Below, piece by piece: positions 32,127-44,200 of a DNA stretch of 64,000 nucleotides. A program made the translations under genes and the position numbers. The stretch is from assembly GCF_963576615.1 (NCBI RefSeq), contig NC_088717.1:28933213-28997212 (forward strand), written 5' to 3'. The notes under the pieces are model-generated. The model was not told the DNA's origin and did no database searches. It saw only the letters and a program-made list of their open reading frames with translations. The first letter of the stretch is position 1. Every line of letters starts with the position of its first letter. The stretch is from Watersipora subatra (taxonomy: Eukaryota > Bryozoa > Gymnolaemata > Cheilostomatida > Watersiporidae).

Positions 32127-35100
32127 ATGGAAAAGTTTTTATGCCCCGAACCACTGAAGGAAGGTGGTGATTTGCCAGAACAATGGAAGAGGTTCAAGAG
32201 AAACTTCGATTTATTTCTGGTTGCAACAGAGAAGAGTGACTGTGCTGATGCTGTAAAGGTAGCACTGCTTCTCCGAACCATTGGTCCTAGGGGTTTAAAC
32301 ATATATGATTCTTTTTCATGGTCTAGTGAGGCCAGTAAAATGGTCTATAAGCAAGTATGTAAGAAATTCGCAGAGTTTTGTGCTCCCAGGGTTAACACAG
32401 TTGCAATGACTCATCAGCTTTTGACAACTAAACAGGGCAGCATGACTATAGACGAGTTCATTACAGAGCTGCATAGGATTGCTCGAGACTGTGACTTTGG
32501 CGCTATGTATAATCGCATGGTTCTGCAAGCTTTGATACTTGGTGTAGAAAGTGACAAAATGAAGCGTAGAATGTTTGAGACACCAAACATCAAACTGGAA
32601 GAAGCTTTAGGATTGTGTCGGTCAATTGAAGCGGCAGCAAGAGATCTTAAAGCAATAGAGGGCACGGTGGTGGAAGATGTTAATGCATTGAGCTTGTATA
32701 AAAGAAATGAGCCAAAGCCCAGGAAAAGCCAGCCAAAACCTACTGCTTCTGCAGCCAATTGCAATAGGTGTAGTGGAGTACACCCCCCTCATTCATGTCC
32801 AGCCTATGGTCAGAAGTGCCACAAATGTTTGAAGATGAATCATTATGCACGGTGTTGTACGGTTCGCAGTCAGAACTTTCAGGATGGAACTAAAAAGAAG
32901 GAATTGGTACATCAAGCGCAACTGCTGAATTATTCTACAGACGAAGAATATAGCAACAGTATATCCATCACCATGAAAGATAGGAAGCTGTTGTCAACAC
33001 TGACATTATCATCTCCTGCTGTCACCCGACAAATTGAGTTTCAACTTGATACAGGTGCGACCTGTAACATTCTCACAGTCAATGATTACTGCGCACTAGG
33101 CAGTCCTAAGCTACAAAAGACTGATACTACACTCAACATGTATGATCAAACATCTTGCACGCCACATGGATGGTGCTACCTGAAAGTGAAGGACCAAGGG
33201 GGTAAAGAGATAAAGCTACGTTTTCTTGTGATGAAAAGTCGCCAACATAGTTTACTATCAGGTGTTGCTTGCTTGGAAATGGAGCTCTTACATTTGTCTG
33301 AGCCAGTGAATTTTGTATCCGATACAGATATTCAAGGTATGCTGCTTGAGTATGAGGATGTATTTGGTGGTTTGGGTGAGCTGCCAGGAGAATATCGCAT
33401 TGAGTTGGAGTCGTCAGTAAGGCCAGTGCAAGTTCGCCCACGAAAGGTGCCATTGACAATGAAAGCAGAAGTAGAGAAGGAGATCAGGTCACTTGAGAAA
33501 CAAGGAATTATTGAGAAAGTTGACATGCCAACAGCATGGATTAGTCATATGATTCCTATCAGGAAACCAAACGGAGACATTAGGATATGTATTGACCCCC
33601 AGAACTTAAACCGAGCAATTCTACGCAATCATGTGGAAATGCCAACTTTAGAAGACATACTCCCACAGCTGAATGCTGCGACATGTTTTTCTCTCTGTGA
33701 TGCAAAGAGTGGTTTCAGCAAGTCAAGTTAGCAGAAGAGTCGACAGATCTCACCACTTTTTGGACTCTGGAATCACGCTACAAGTATGTTAGAATGCCAT
33801 TCGGAATTTCTTCGGCCCCTGAAGGTTTCCAAAGAAGGCTAGCAAATGCGTTAGAGGGATTGGAAGGAATAGCTGTGGTTGCAGACGACATACTAGTATT
33901 CGGAAAAGATCGGCAGGATCATAACAGAAATCTCAGGAAGTTACTTGAAAAGGCTAGGATGTCTGGCCTTAAGCTAAACAAAGACAAATGCAAATTTCTT
34001 CACTCAGATCTTCCATATATAGGTCATATCCTGACATCCAAAGGTCTAAAACCGGATCCACGAAAGATAAAGGCTATTCAGAAAATGCAACCACCAACTT
34101 CGGCTGAGGCAGTAAAGAGGTTTTTAGGTCATGTGTCATATATGGCCAAGTTTATTCCAAACTTATCAGCTGAGGCAGAACCTCTTCGTAGGTTGTTACA
34201 GACAAAGAAAGGTACAAAGTTTGTTTGGGAGTCGAGTTAACAAGATGCTTTTATGATGATTAAGAAAAGTTTGACTAATGCTGAGACACTCCAGTTCTTT
34301 GACACAAATGCCCCGATAGTTGTTCAAACTGATGCTTCTACAGCAAGCTTGGGAGCTACGCTACTTCAGGGAGGAAATCCACTTACTTATATTTCTAGAT
34401 CTCTGACGGCTAGTGAGACAAACTATGCCCCTATCGAGTTGGAAATGTTAGCAGTGGTTTATGCTCTGTCAAGGTTGGACCAGTATGTTTTCGGCCACTC
34501 GGATGTCACCGTTCACACAGATCATAAGCCCTTAGTCTCCATCCCCAAAAAACCAGTATTTAAGGCTCCTCATCGTATGCAGTCAATGTTACTCTCTCTC
34601 CAGAGATATGCGGGAGTTAAGCTGGTTTGTAAACCTAGTAAGGAGCAGCTCTCAGCAGACTTCCTTTCTCGACATAGCTATATGGAGAAGCCTTCCGGGA
34701 CACCAGAGAGGTCGCATGTCTTTGCTGTGTGCGAGGTTCCCTGTAATATGGCATTGCCAGACCAGATCTATGAAGATCTACAAGCTGCTACAGAACAAGA
34801 TCAAGAGTTGCAAATGTTGATGAGATGGGTGTTGGAAGGCTGGCCTAATGATCCAAGTGCAGTTCAGGAACCAATGAAGAAGTACTGGTCATTTCGAGAT
34901 GAGCTAGCAGTAGAAAAAGGACTCATATTTAAAGGACTGCGTGTATTGGTGCCTAGAGTTCTTCAAAGAAGTATGTTAGACAAACTAGTTGCCAGTCACC
35001 AAGGAGTGCAAGCCACACTCCGCCGCGCAAGACGGTCTGTGTATTGGAAAGGAATGGCTGAGGAACTTACCAAACATTGTCAAGCATGTTTGGTCTGCTT

Positions 35101-36001
35101 GAAAGATGTCCCAAAACAACCCAGAGAAGAATACTAGGCCCATAACGTCCCACTCAAGGTATGGAACAAAGTAGGGGTTGATCTGTTTGAACAGCAAAGG
35201 AAACATTATGTTATGGCTGTAGACTACACCTCTGATTATTGGGAGCATGAACGTATAAGCAGTCAGGACACTTGTGATGTGATCACAGCACTGAAGAAGA
35301 TCTTTGTCAGATGGGGTATTCCAGTGCAAGTCCAGAGTGATAACGGTCCCCAGTTTACATCTCAACAGTTTGTTCATTTTGCCAAAGAATGGTGTTTCAC
35401 TCACACTACAAGCAGCCTGCACTACCCTCAATCTAATGGCAAAGTAGAGTCTGCTGTGAAAATAGCCAAAAGAATTCTGAGGAGATGTGCTGACCCAGAG
35501 TTAGCATTGCTAGAATTCCGTAACACTACAACAGAGAACATGACCACCAGTCCCATAGAGCGTCTTCTCGGCAGGTCAACTCGTTCCACACTTCCTTCTG
35601 ATGCCAAGGTGAAGTTGTCAAGAGCAGAGCAGCTCAGTTCTGAAGAGAAGCGAGCTAAGAGGCAACGAACCACAACACAGTGCAACAAGTCGTCTAAAAA
35701 TTTATCACCTTTAAAAATTGGTGAACCAGTGATGTTGCGGGATTATCGAGCACACCAGAGAAGCTGGAAAGAGGCTCAAGTGCACAAGACGCTTTCAGAT
35801 AGGTCGTATGCAGTAGTGTGTGATGGTGAAATGTTTAGGAGAAATCGACGTGATCTTCGGCCAAAATTACAAGTTCTAGACAACAACCAGCCTGATCCGG
35901 TTAGGCAGCCATGTGAGGTTGCAGAGAACATGGCTCTGCAGAACCGCCCTCTCCGAGTTTGTCGAGAACCAGCTTGGCTGAATGACTATGATCAAAGTTA
36001 G
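32127..36001 (+). pseudogene. Gag-Pol of older Gypsy element (one frameshift, two stops)
   Basis: Gag and protease occupy 32127 to about 33,340: capsid, knuckles CNRCSGVHPPHSC and CHKCLKMNHYARCC, then FQLDTGATCN. The reverse transcriptase starts at about 33,420, shifts frame at about 33,716, and continues at 33,794 with VVADDILV. An in-frame TAA at 34,238 lies before RNase H (QTDASTASLG), and a TAG at 35,135 lies within integrase. Integrase keeps HCQACLVC, a GVDL Asp, SDNGPQF and an NGKVES Glu. The frame resumes after each lesion up to the natural end at 36,001. It is inactive as it stands. Confidence 0.9.
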
Positions 36002-36154
36002 TCATTAAGATACTGAGATAGTGTTTGTCTCTTATAGACTCTATTTTGAGTTATATTACCATGGTTTATTAGGTTTAGTCACTTTGGTTTGGTGCTTTAG
36101 CTTTAATGCGATTGGGACAATCTGTATGTTTTTTTTGTTTTAGAAAAGAGGGGA

Positions 36155-36409
36155 TGTTACATGTTTTAGCTGTATGTCCACATGCGTAGTCACAGACTTC
36201 ATGGTATTGGTTTTACCGGTGCTACGCACGTGCTATTGTTTTGCTTTTGGCCACACCAAATACAAATATAAGAGTCACGCAGGCGTGGCTTTTTGGTTTC
36301 CTGCTTGGTGACAAAACATGGCCCCCAAAATACTGTCCGAAGGGTAATGTTCAAAATCCTGTTGGTCAGCCTTTAGATAGTAAGCAGCCATTAACCCAAA
36401 CACGTTTTA
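36155..36409 (+). repeat. 3' LTR of older Gypsy element
   Basis: 255 bp, about 95 percent like the 5' LTR, with an extra acgcacgtgct near 36,225. It is preceded by a polypurine tract. Confidence 0.85.
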
Positions 36410-36580
36410 CCAGCTACCAAACAGTTATATTTCTATTAAATAAATATTGGAACCTGACTTTTCAGCAATTATTAGCCCAGCTACAAAGCGGTTATATTTT
36501 TATTAAATACATATTGGAACCTGATTTTTCAGCAAATATTAGCCTAGCTACAAAACAGTTATCTTATTTCAACTTCATGG
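36410..36580. repeat. ~67-bp direct repeat interrupted by the LTR elements
   Basis: Copies contain ggttatatttttattaaata and ggaacctgatttttcagcaa followed by attagcc. A further copy ends at 26,796 on the other side of the 9.6-kb nested insertion. Confidence 0.75.
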
Positions 36581-37027
36581 ACTTGAACAGTGAGTATTTG
36601 CCTGGCTACATTAAAGTTTTATGACTTCATACAAACTCAAGCTTAGAGTTATGAGAAGGTATTATCATTGTATGTTGTATGTAAAGGTTATATATTGTTC
36701 ATATTTACATAGCATCTCTCAACGAAATATAATATGTAACAAATAGAAAAACCATTGAAAAAGTTGAATACACCAAGTTGCAAAATTGTATAAAGTACAC
36801 ACTGAGTACAGCTGAGTACACACTGCCTTGATGCATATTCCACTAATGCAAACAAACTGACTAGAAATACAGGATGGCTAAACTATATAAATGTATGCAA
36901 CATAAATGTTAATAAAACAGTAGTTACTACTGGATCAGGGCATCAAATAACAGGTAATACACTATAATAGTCCGGTGTGTTATCCGCATACATGTGTACA
37001 TTGGAAAGCATAACAGGAAGAATATGT

Positions 37028-38211
37028 TTAGCTATGCGTAATGGATTTTTCCATACCATAATATGTTGGAGATGGCCTCCTATTGTCATCTTCTGGAGTC
37101 AACTTCTTACACCATGACTCGTAAGCTTCTGGTACAGCTGGACTCAGTCTAATAAGTTGCCGACTAATGACCTGATAGTCAGAGCTACTCTCTTTAAGAT
37201 AATATAAAATGGTCTCATTTACCATCTGAATACCATCATACATTCCAGATATATGCTCCTGTCGACAATGTTCATAATCTTCGGCTGGAACTACATTAAA
37301 TACTACAGGTGTCCTTTAGCAGGATATTGCTGAAGCCAGGCCGTAGTCTACACACACAAAAAAAACAACAAAGGTCCACGTAGTTATGAGCAACAACAAA
37401 AGTATCCACCCAAAAATCTCCCCAATCCGATAAGCAGCACACACAAAAACTAAACCAATCAACAGAGCCACCCCTCATGTCAACATATTTCAAGTTTCAA
37501 GTCATGTCTTGCACAACTCACCTTATGGTTTCTCAAAACTTGTCTCAAAGTCCCTACTAATTTGAGACTGTCCGATTGCTGTTTTAGAAATGGTCGCCGC
37601 TAGTGTAACCTAATTGCGTCCTGATTCAACATCTCATAACTATCGGGGCATTGCTAAAAGAGGGAATCAAAAAGTCCGGGAGCATTCAGCAATGCCCCGA
37701 TAGTTACTGAGATGTTGAATTAGGACGTTAGGCTAGGCTAGCGGTGACCATTTCTAAAACAGCAATTGGACAGTCTCAAATTAATAGGGACTTTGGGACA
37801 AGTTTTGAGAAACTTGAAACTTGGAATATGTTGATATGATGGTTGGCTCTGTCGATTGGTTTAGTTTTTGTGTGTGCTGCTTATCGGATTGGTGAGATAT
37901 TTGGGTGGATACTTTTGTTTTTGCTCATAACTACGTGGGCCTTTGTTGTTTTTTTGTGTGTGTAGACTACGGCCCAGCCTCGGCAATATCCCACTAAAGG
38001 ACACCTGTGTTAAATACACCATAACTAGTATGGTGTGTTTTATAGCGCTTCAGGTACTTGATTTTATAATACATAAGCTGAGCATCTAGTGAGACAGCAG
38101 GAAATTCCACAGGGTTTTCTGTAAGCTCCTTGCCATTCCAGTTAGTAACTTCATGATCTTCTGTTGTCATGAAACACTTCACTGCTCCTTCTCTGGTGAA
38201 TTCTTCCTTGG
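37028..38211 (-). pseudogene. C48 protease last exon, split by a fold-back element
   Basis: The exon enters at 38211 after taatag, runs to 38018, is interrupted by the element at 37304-38009, and resumes to a TAA at 37028. The two parts are in the same frame if the element and one 8-bp duplication are disregarded. With the element present, translation ends a few codons inside it (TAG). The C-terminal sequence is rich in Tyr and charged residues and matches no family I know. Confidence 0.75.
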
Positions 38212-41200
38212 CTATTACACAAATAAATAAATAGAAAACGTTACAGACTACTTCACAAAGTTTTGATCTAGTTAACCCTTTGTTTACAAAATCTGTAACA
38301 TCTCGGAATACTAGTATTGTCTCAGCGTATGGATCCCGAAATAATTCGGCCTTCGATAGACCTTTTTTAAAAATATATTATTTATTAAAAAAACAGCATT
38401 AATATGAGTAATTTGATCAATTTCCGCTAGCTTTGTAATACTGTTTTGAGATTATAAATAGTCCCTAATATGCATGTGCAAGCAATACACTTTGCAAAGA
38501 TGTGATGTTTTATAGAAATCTATTCATCATGAACGCACGCGGTTGTTCAAGCTCTGCTAAAAAAGTTTGTTTAGAGGAAGACATCGACTGGTTTGGAAGT
38601 GAAGAAAAGGATATCAGGTCAGAAGAATGTGGGGTAGACGGTGAAAGTAAAAAATAAAATCAACAGGGTGAATTGAATTGCGAAAGTGAGAGTGAAACGG
38701 CCGGCGATAAAACCGGGAGTATTTACAGATTGTGGTTTATTAGAGCAATCACAAAATGTACACCTTGACACTATGCATGTATTCTCATTAATGCTGGCTT
38801 GAGGGATTAGTTCTAGCTACATGACAAAGAGGGTGTTACATAATACATTACATAATATGATGCAAACTACATCACCCCTTGATTTATAAATCACAACCAG
38901 GGTAATCAGAAAATATTAATAGATTACATACTAGCATAACATACATGTATATCTGAACTGACAATACAAATCGTCACAACCCAAACATGGCTCTAGTGTT
39001 CATAAAATTCTCCATATCTTTCTGGAGGTCGCCTGTCTCTAATTGGTCTGGTATTGCCCACTGCAGTATTTTCGTTGTCATGATCACTGTCACTCTCAGT
39101 ATCTGAGTCTACGGAACTATTGTCATTTTTACAGATGTTGAGATTATCAAATTCAACTTCCACAGCATCGTCACTTAACACCCTATCACTGCCCGTATCC
39201 TCGTCATTACAATCAGCTAACCGTATTTCTGAAATGTGCCTGTTTGTGCCATCAACCTCTAAGACTACATCAGATACCAACGCAGTTACTGTTCCTTTTG
39301 CCCATACAGTAGTACATTTAGCATGCACTGGCTTAACATATACTGCGTCACCAATTTTGTACGGGTTTCTTAACGCTCCACGTGAAAATCTTTGTGGCTC
39401 TGCAACGACGTCAGGATTTCTTACTGCGTAGGAGTATAGCATTTGCGAAGGTACAATACCTCGCCTGTTTGGGGTATTGTTGTACCAAAATACCATTCTG
39501 TTAACCTCATTTCCTGAACGCGCAGTCATTCTTTTAATTGTCCTATGGTTACGTTCGACAATGCCATTACCAGATGGCCTGTAAGCGCAACTTAACAAAT
39601 GATTTACGTTCCATGTTTTTAGGATGCTAGACAACTGCGCTTCTGAAGCATGGACCGTTGTCAGAAAGCAACTCTTGTGGGGGACCCCGCTCCTCAAATA
39701 TGCGTACCAACTGTGCTATTACAGAGTTGGCTGTCTCATCTCTCAGTTTTAACCATATTGCAAATCTGCTAGGGCCGCAATCCAAGATGGTCAAATAAGG
39801 TATTCGGCCCACATGTGTGATGTCAACAGCAAGTCTATGCCACACCTTTTCGACTTCCAAATTTCCTCTCTCCCATCTCACAGGTGAAGGATCAATTTGT
39901 TTGCAGATTTGACACTCTTTCACAACCCTTTCAATCACATCTTTTGAGGCTCTGTCACCAAACCTCTGATTAGCTAAGTAACTCATCTTGTCAACTCCTA
40001 AATGGTGAACTTGATGCATGTTATACATTTCTTCATCAATACTTGAAACTTCCTCCGCTGCTATGCCCACACATGATACTAGTGGTTTCAGCCACTTTTT
40101 GTTCACCCTCGTTAAAACGTCAGCACGATTGTCCGCTGACTTGACCAAGGACATTTGTAGAGTGATGCCATATTCTTCTACCAATTGCGCAATAACCCCA
40201 AACCGCCTTTTGACTATCATTTCTGAAAATCCACTGACTTTGGGGCGATGGCTTTCTGTGATAATGGAATTAACCCAGTTATACACTGATAATGAGTCAG
40301 TGACAATCGTAGCTTGTTTTACTCCCAACTTTATTGCAAGATTTAATCCTTTAAGTACGGCTTCAAGTTCAGCTACATTTATATGCATACTGTCATCAAT
40401 TTTCCTTAGCCATGATGCATCTTCTACGATGCTACCTTCCATTTCTATGCACACACCAATAGCTATAGAGCTCGCATCACACCAGACCTTGCAACACTCA
40501 TCTCTATTCACAGACCATTTGCCTTGCACTGGGTCATGTCTTGTTACCCTATTTAGTGTTTCATCTAACATATGCTGCACTTCTTTTGCTATTGCATCAT
40601 CCCACTTGCCATCAGCAGCACACCGCTTCATGTAGCTGCATGCGACTCGTAGCCAGCCAGCTACTGGGTAGTGACCAATCAGTTTACCACACACAGAAAA
40701 CAAATCTCTTTTTGTACGAATGCTTTCTACTGTTGGCACAGCTGAGTCACGTTGCCATGTACATGTACCTTTTTTACTGATTGTCACGCGAAGCCCTAGA
40801 ACACGCGCTTCACGTAAATCGACAGGCTCTTTTGTGACTAGACCAAACTTTAACAAATGGCTGCGCACAACTTCGACTGGCACTACTGACTTATTTACTA
40901 AAATATCATCGATATAATGATCAGTACCAGCAGCAACCGTAGGACCAAGTGGCAACACTGTTGACAATATTTTTGACATAATCTTAGGCGCTGCATTGAG
41001 ACCAAAACCTAGTCTAGTCATGACATACAATGTTCCATGGAACATAACAGCTTGAAATCTCTGCAAACTACCATCCACATGCAGTTGTAAATATGCTTTC
41101 TTTAAGTCTAACATGCAAGCATCACTGCCTAACTTACGCCACTTGCGGAGTTTGTCTTGGCATACTGCGGTGTCCAAACCAGGATGACTGCTGACATACC

Positions 41201-44200
41201 CATTCAGTTCTCTGCTATAATCCATTACAGGTCGTACCTTTGTCTCTTTATTAGGTTGTGTAGCTGCCAACAATGGAATAATGCCAGTTACAGGTCCATG
41301 AAGCGCTTCTCGGTGTGGCTGCAGCCATCCGTTTTCTATCCATTGCATAACCTGTTTTTCATATTCTTCTCTGACGGCATCATTTATAGCGTATTCTCCA
41401 CATGTATTGGACAATATAGGCTCTCTACTTAACCACTTCCAAGCAACTGTCCACTTGTGACCATCAAATTGTGCTTTAAAGTCTCTATCATCTATAACTA
41501 TCGGCGGCTGCTGGTCATCATTATGACTGACAGGACTAGCTTTGTTACATAGCATCACGCCAACTGTTCTTAACTGTCTTGCTCCAAAGAGTACACCTCT
41601 ATTTTTATCTATAGATACCCCGCCTAGCTTTGCAATGCCATCCATTCCCAGTATCATCTGGCAACCGCTTACTAGCTTCGGAGCAATCATACACTGAACT
41701 GTAATTTTACAAGAGTGATCCAGTTCTATATCAAGAGTTGTCTCACCCTTGCATGTAGTGATATGTCCATTTAACATCATTATTTGTCGCTGAGGACCTT
41801 TCGGCAGCAATCCTAACTGCTGTTCCCACTGTTGTTGTATAATTGATTGCTCACATCCACTATCCACCAATGCTTTTATTTTTGTGCCTTTTATCCATAC
41901 ATAAACAAAGGGTAGCACCGAATTTTTTACATTGGGGGAAGAGCCGGTGCATACACTTCCCCACTGGCATTTCCCTGCATCTGAAAACAGTTTTTCTGGA
42001 TGTGACCAAGTTTATTACACCGGTAGCACCTGACCTCACGGCGCTGCCAATGCTGCCTCCTTTTCTCAGCAGCACATGAGGTCGTTTCGCCATTTCCTGC
42101 AGTTATCATCATGCGGGCCCTGTTCACTAACTCCAAAAGACCCATGTCTTCTACAGAAGCAATAGATTTTAGTTGTGTAGCCACTTCTGTAGGTAATCCT
42201 GCCATGAATGCACATTTAAGCAATGGGTCAGGTTCTGATTGTCCCATCAAAGTTGTTAAACGTTTGAGATCTGCCAGATATACATCTACAGCTTCACCAT
42301 CTCTTAAAGCTCGGTTTTGCAGCTGAATATAAGCACTGAACCTGTCTACACTAAAAGCTGTCAACAAAGCTGCCTTTAGTTTAGGGTAGTCTTCCTTGAT
42401 ATCATCTTCTAAATGTTTATACACGGCAAATGCTGCTCCTGACAAGAATAATGGTAAGAAGGTTGTGAGATCGTCCACTTTGAAGCTTGGCCACTAACTC
42501 TAGCTTGTCCACCCAGACACTGAAGTCACCGCTTTTACCATCCTCATGTCTTGATAAGCTCGGATACCTTCACTGACATTTCTAGTGAAGTTTCGAGCCG
42601 AAATAGCTTGTGGTTTATTAGAGCAATCACAAAATGTACACCTTGACACTATGCATGTATTCTCATTAATGCTGGCTTGAGGGATTAGTTCTAGCTACAT
42701 GACAAAGAGGGTGTTACATAATACATTACATAATATGATGCAAACTACACGGATTTCAAAGAGGAGCTGACTTGACACCAAAAAAATTACATTCTGCTGA
42801 CAGCTTGGCAGGAGTAAGTTCGAATTTTTAAACAGTCAAGTATTTTTAATATTTAAAGCTTTTTATAACATCGGCCATTATAACTGTTATATTTAACGAA
42901 ACGAATAAATATGCCTCCAAAACATTGCGATGCTTCGGAGCCTGTTGATGGTAAAGATATTTGGCGAGTTACTTATTTAGTTTTGCATATAAGTATTTTC
43001 AAAAAGCCTACTCTGTTGTCCTACTGGTCCACAATCTTTTATTATCTACGCTGATTTTTAATCAAACTAAAAATAGAAAGACAAATAGAAGCAAGTTTAC
43101 TTTCTACTGTGCATTTTGCTGACAATTTTGAATAGCTTGCTAGCAATAAATTTTTCAAGTTAGAGCTTTTGCCATGATATGCGACTGGTTATATTTTGTT
43201 TCGCTGCGTGGTAAATTCATATCTGTAGATGAAAGCTTGCTGGCTTGGAAAGGACGACTTGGACAACCAGTTTCTTTGCAAACTCTTGCAAACATATGAC
43301 ACCGTGCAGATGCTGATCATAAACCATTTTCACAGAGTTATTGCTTCCAAAAATGTATTTGATATCGATGTTTTATGATAGAAAATTGGCAACTTCGACA
43401 CATCACAATGTTGATAGAAATATTCACAGACGAATAAATTTGCAGGAACGATTTGCAGGGAATAAATGGCTGCCTGTTGAGAAATTTCTAAGCTTTCATA
43501 TGCATATTCATTTATAGCTCTATCCCAATTTGCATATAAGTTATAGCGAAGTTTAGGCGACATTGTCAGGCCTCCATTTTTCGTTGGTCTTTGTGGTCAT
43601 GCACTGAGAATTTCGAGTGGCGCTCCCGCAATGCATCGGAGCTCATAACTCCACTTTCAATGCTCTTTGACGACCAATTTCTCTTGCAAATTGTTGAGAA
43701 CCTATGAATCCGTGCAAGTATTATTTATACAACATTGTCAATTACCTTTATCAATTAGGAAAATACAATCGAAAATGGCGTATAAAAAAATTAATAGCTT
43801 CAACAAATTGAGACTTGCTGGAAAGCATTTGCAAGCTATTTGCATAGAAAAATTATCAGCTTGTAGAGAAATTTCTCAGCTTTCCTATGCATACTTATTT
43901 ATGTAACTGTGGGATATTATGTAAATATTCGAGGCTTTTCAGTGATTAGCTGGTAATGCAAGGGCTGGCTATCCTGGGAAGCCAGGGCTATAGAAAAGCT
44001 GGCTTCTCACGAAAACCGCCAGCTTAAAGCAAGGAAAAGCTGGGGGACTAACAGCTCTCGCTGTATAAGCAGGCGTTAAACAGATGCTTGGCCGAAGGCT
44101 CAGTGGAGAGCAAGTGAGCTGATCATCTGCATTGCCGTGCTTCTACTGACAAGTAATTTGCGCTGTGGAGATCGGACTTGAGAGTCCATTGGGTAGCAGT

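Larger units (their letters stand above)
26797..36409 (+). mobile_element. Older Ty3/Gypsy LTR retrotransposon, broken, host of a nested element
   Basis: LTRs at 26797-27039 and 36155-36409 begin TGTTACATG and end ...cacgtttta. A 5-bp duplication ccagc flanks the element (26792-26796 and 36410-36414). The LTRs differ by roughly ten substitutions and an 11-bp insertion, so it is moderately old. A PBS-like tggtgccctgag follows the 5' LTR and a purine tract (agaaaagagggga) precedes the 3' LTR. Gag-Pol at 32127-36001 has a frameshift and two stops. A second Gypsy element inserted in its leader at 27140. Confidence 0.9.
38731..42749 (-). mobile_element. LTR retrotransposon 1 (141-bp LTRs), nearly intact, inside piggyBac
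   Basis: Identical-looking 141-bp LTRs at 42609-42749 (5') and 38731-38871 (3'), read on the minus strand as TGTAGTTTGC...AAACCACA. Flanks cagat and cggat are a 5-bp duplication with one mismatch. A PBS-like agctatttcggct follows the 5' LTR, and an aaggggtga purine tract precedes the 3' LTR. It codes for Gag, protease, RT, RNase H and integrase in that order. The RT style (DY...RELN, YIDD) is the same as in LTR element 2 at 47,233. It lies in the same orientation as the C48 gene. Confidence 0.9.

Noticed and set aside
40018-40635. 205-codon plus-strand frame
   Set aside because: It is antisense to the well-supported Pol of LTR element 1 and has no homology-like features.
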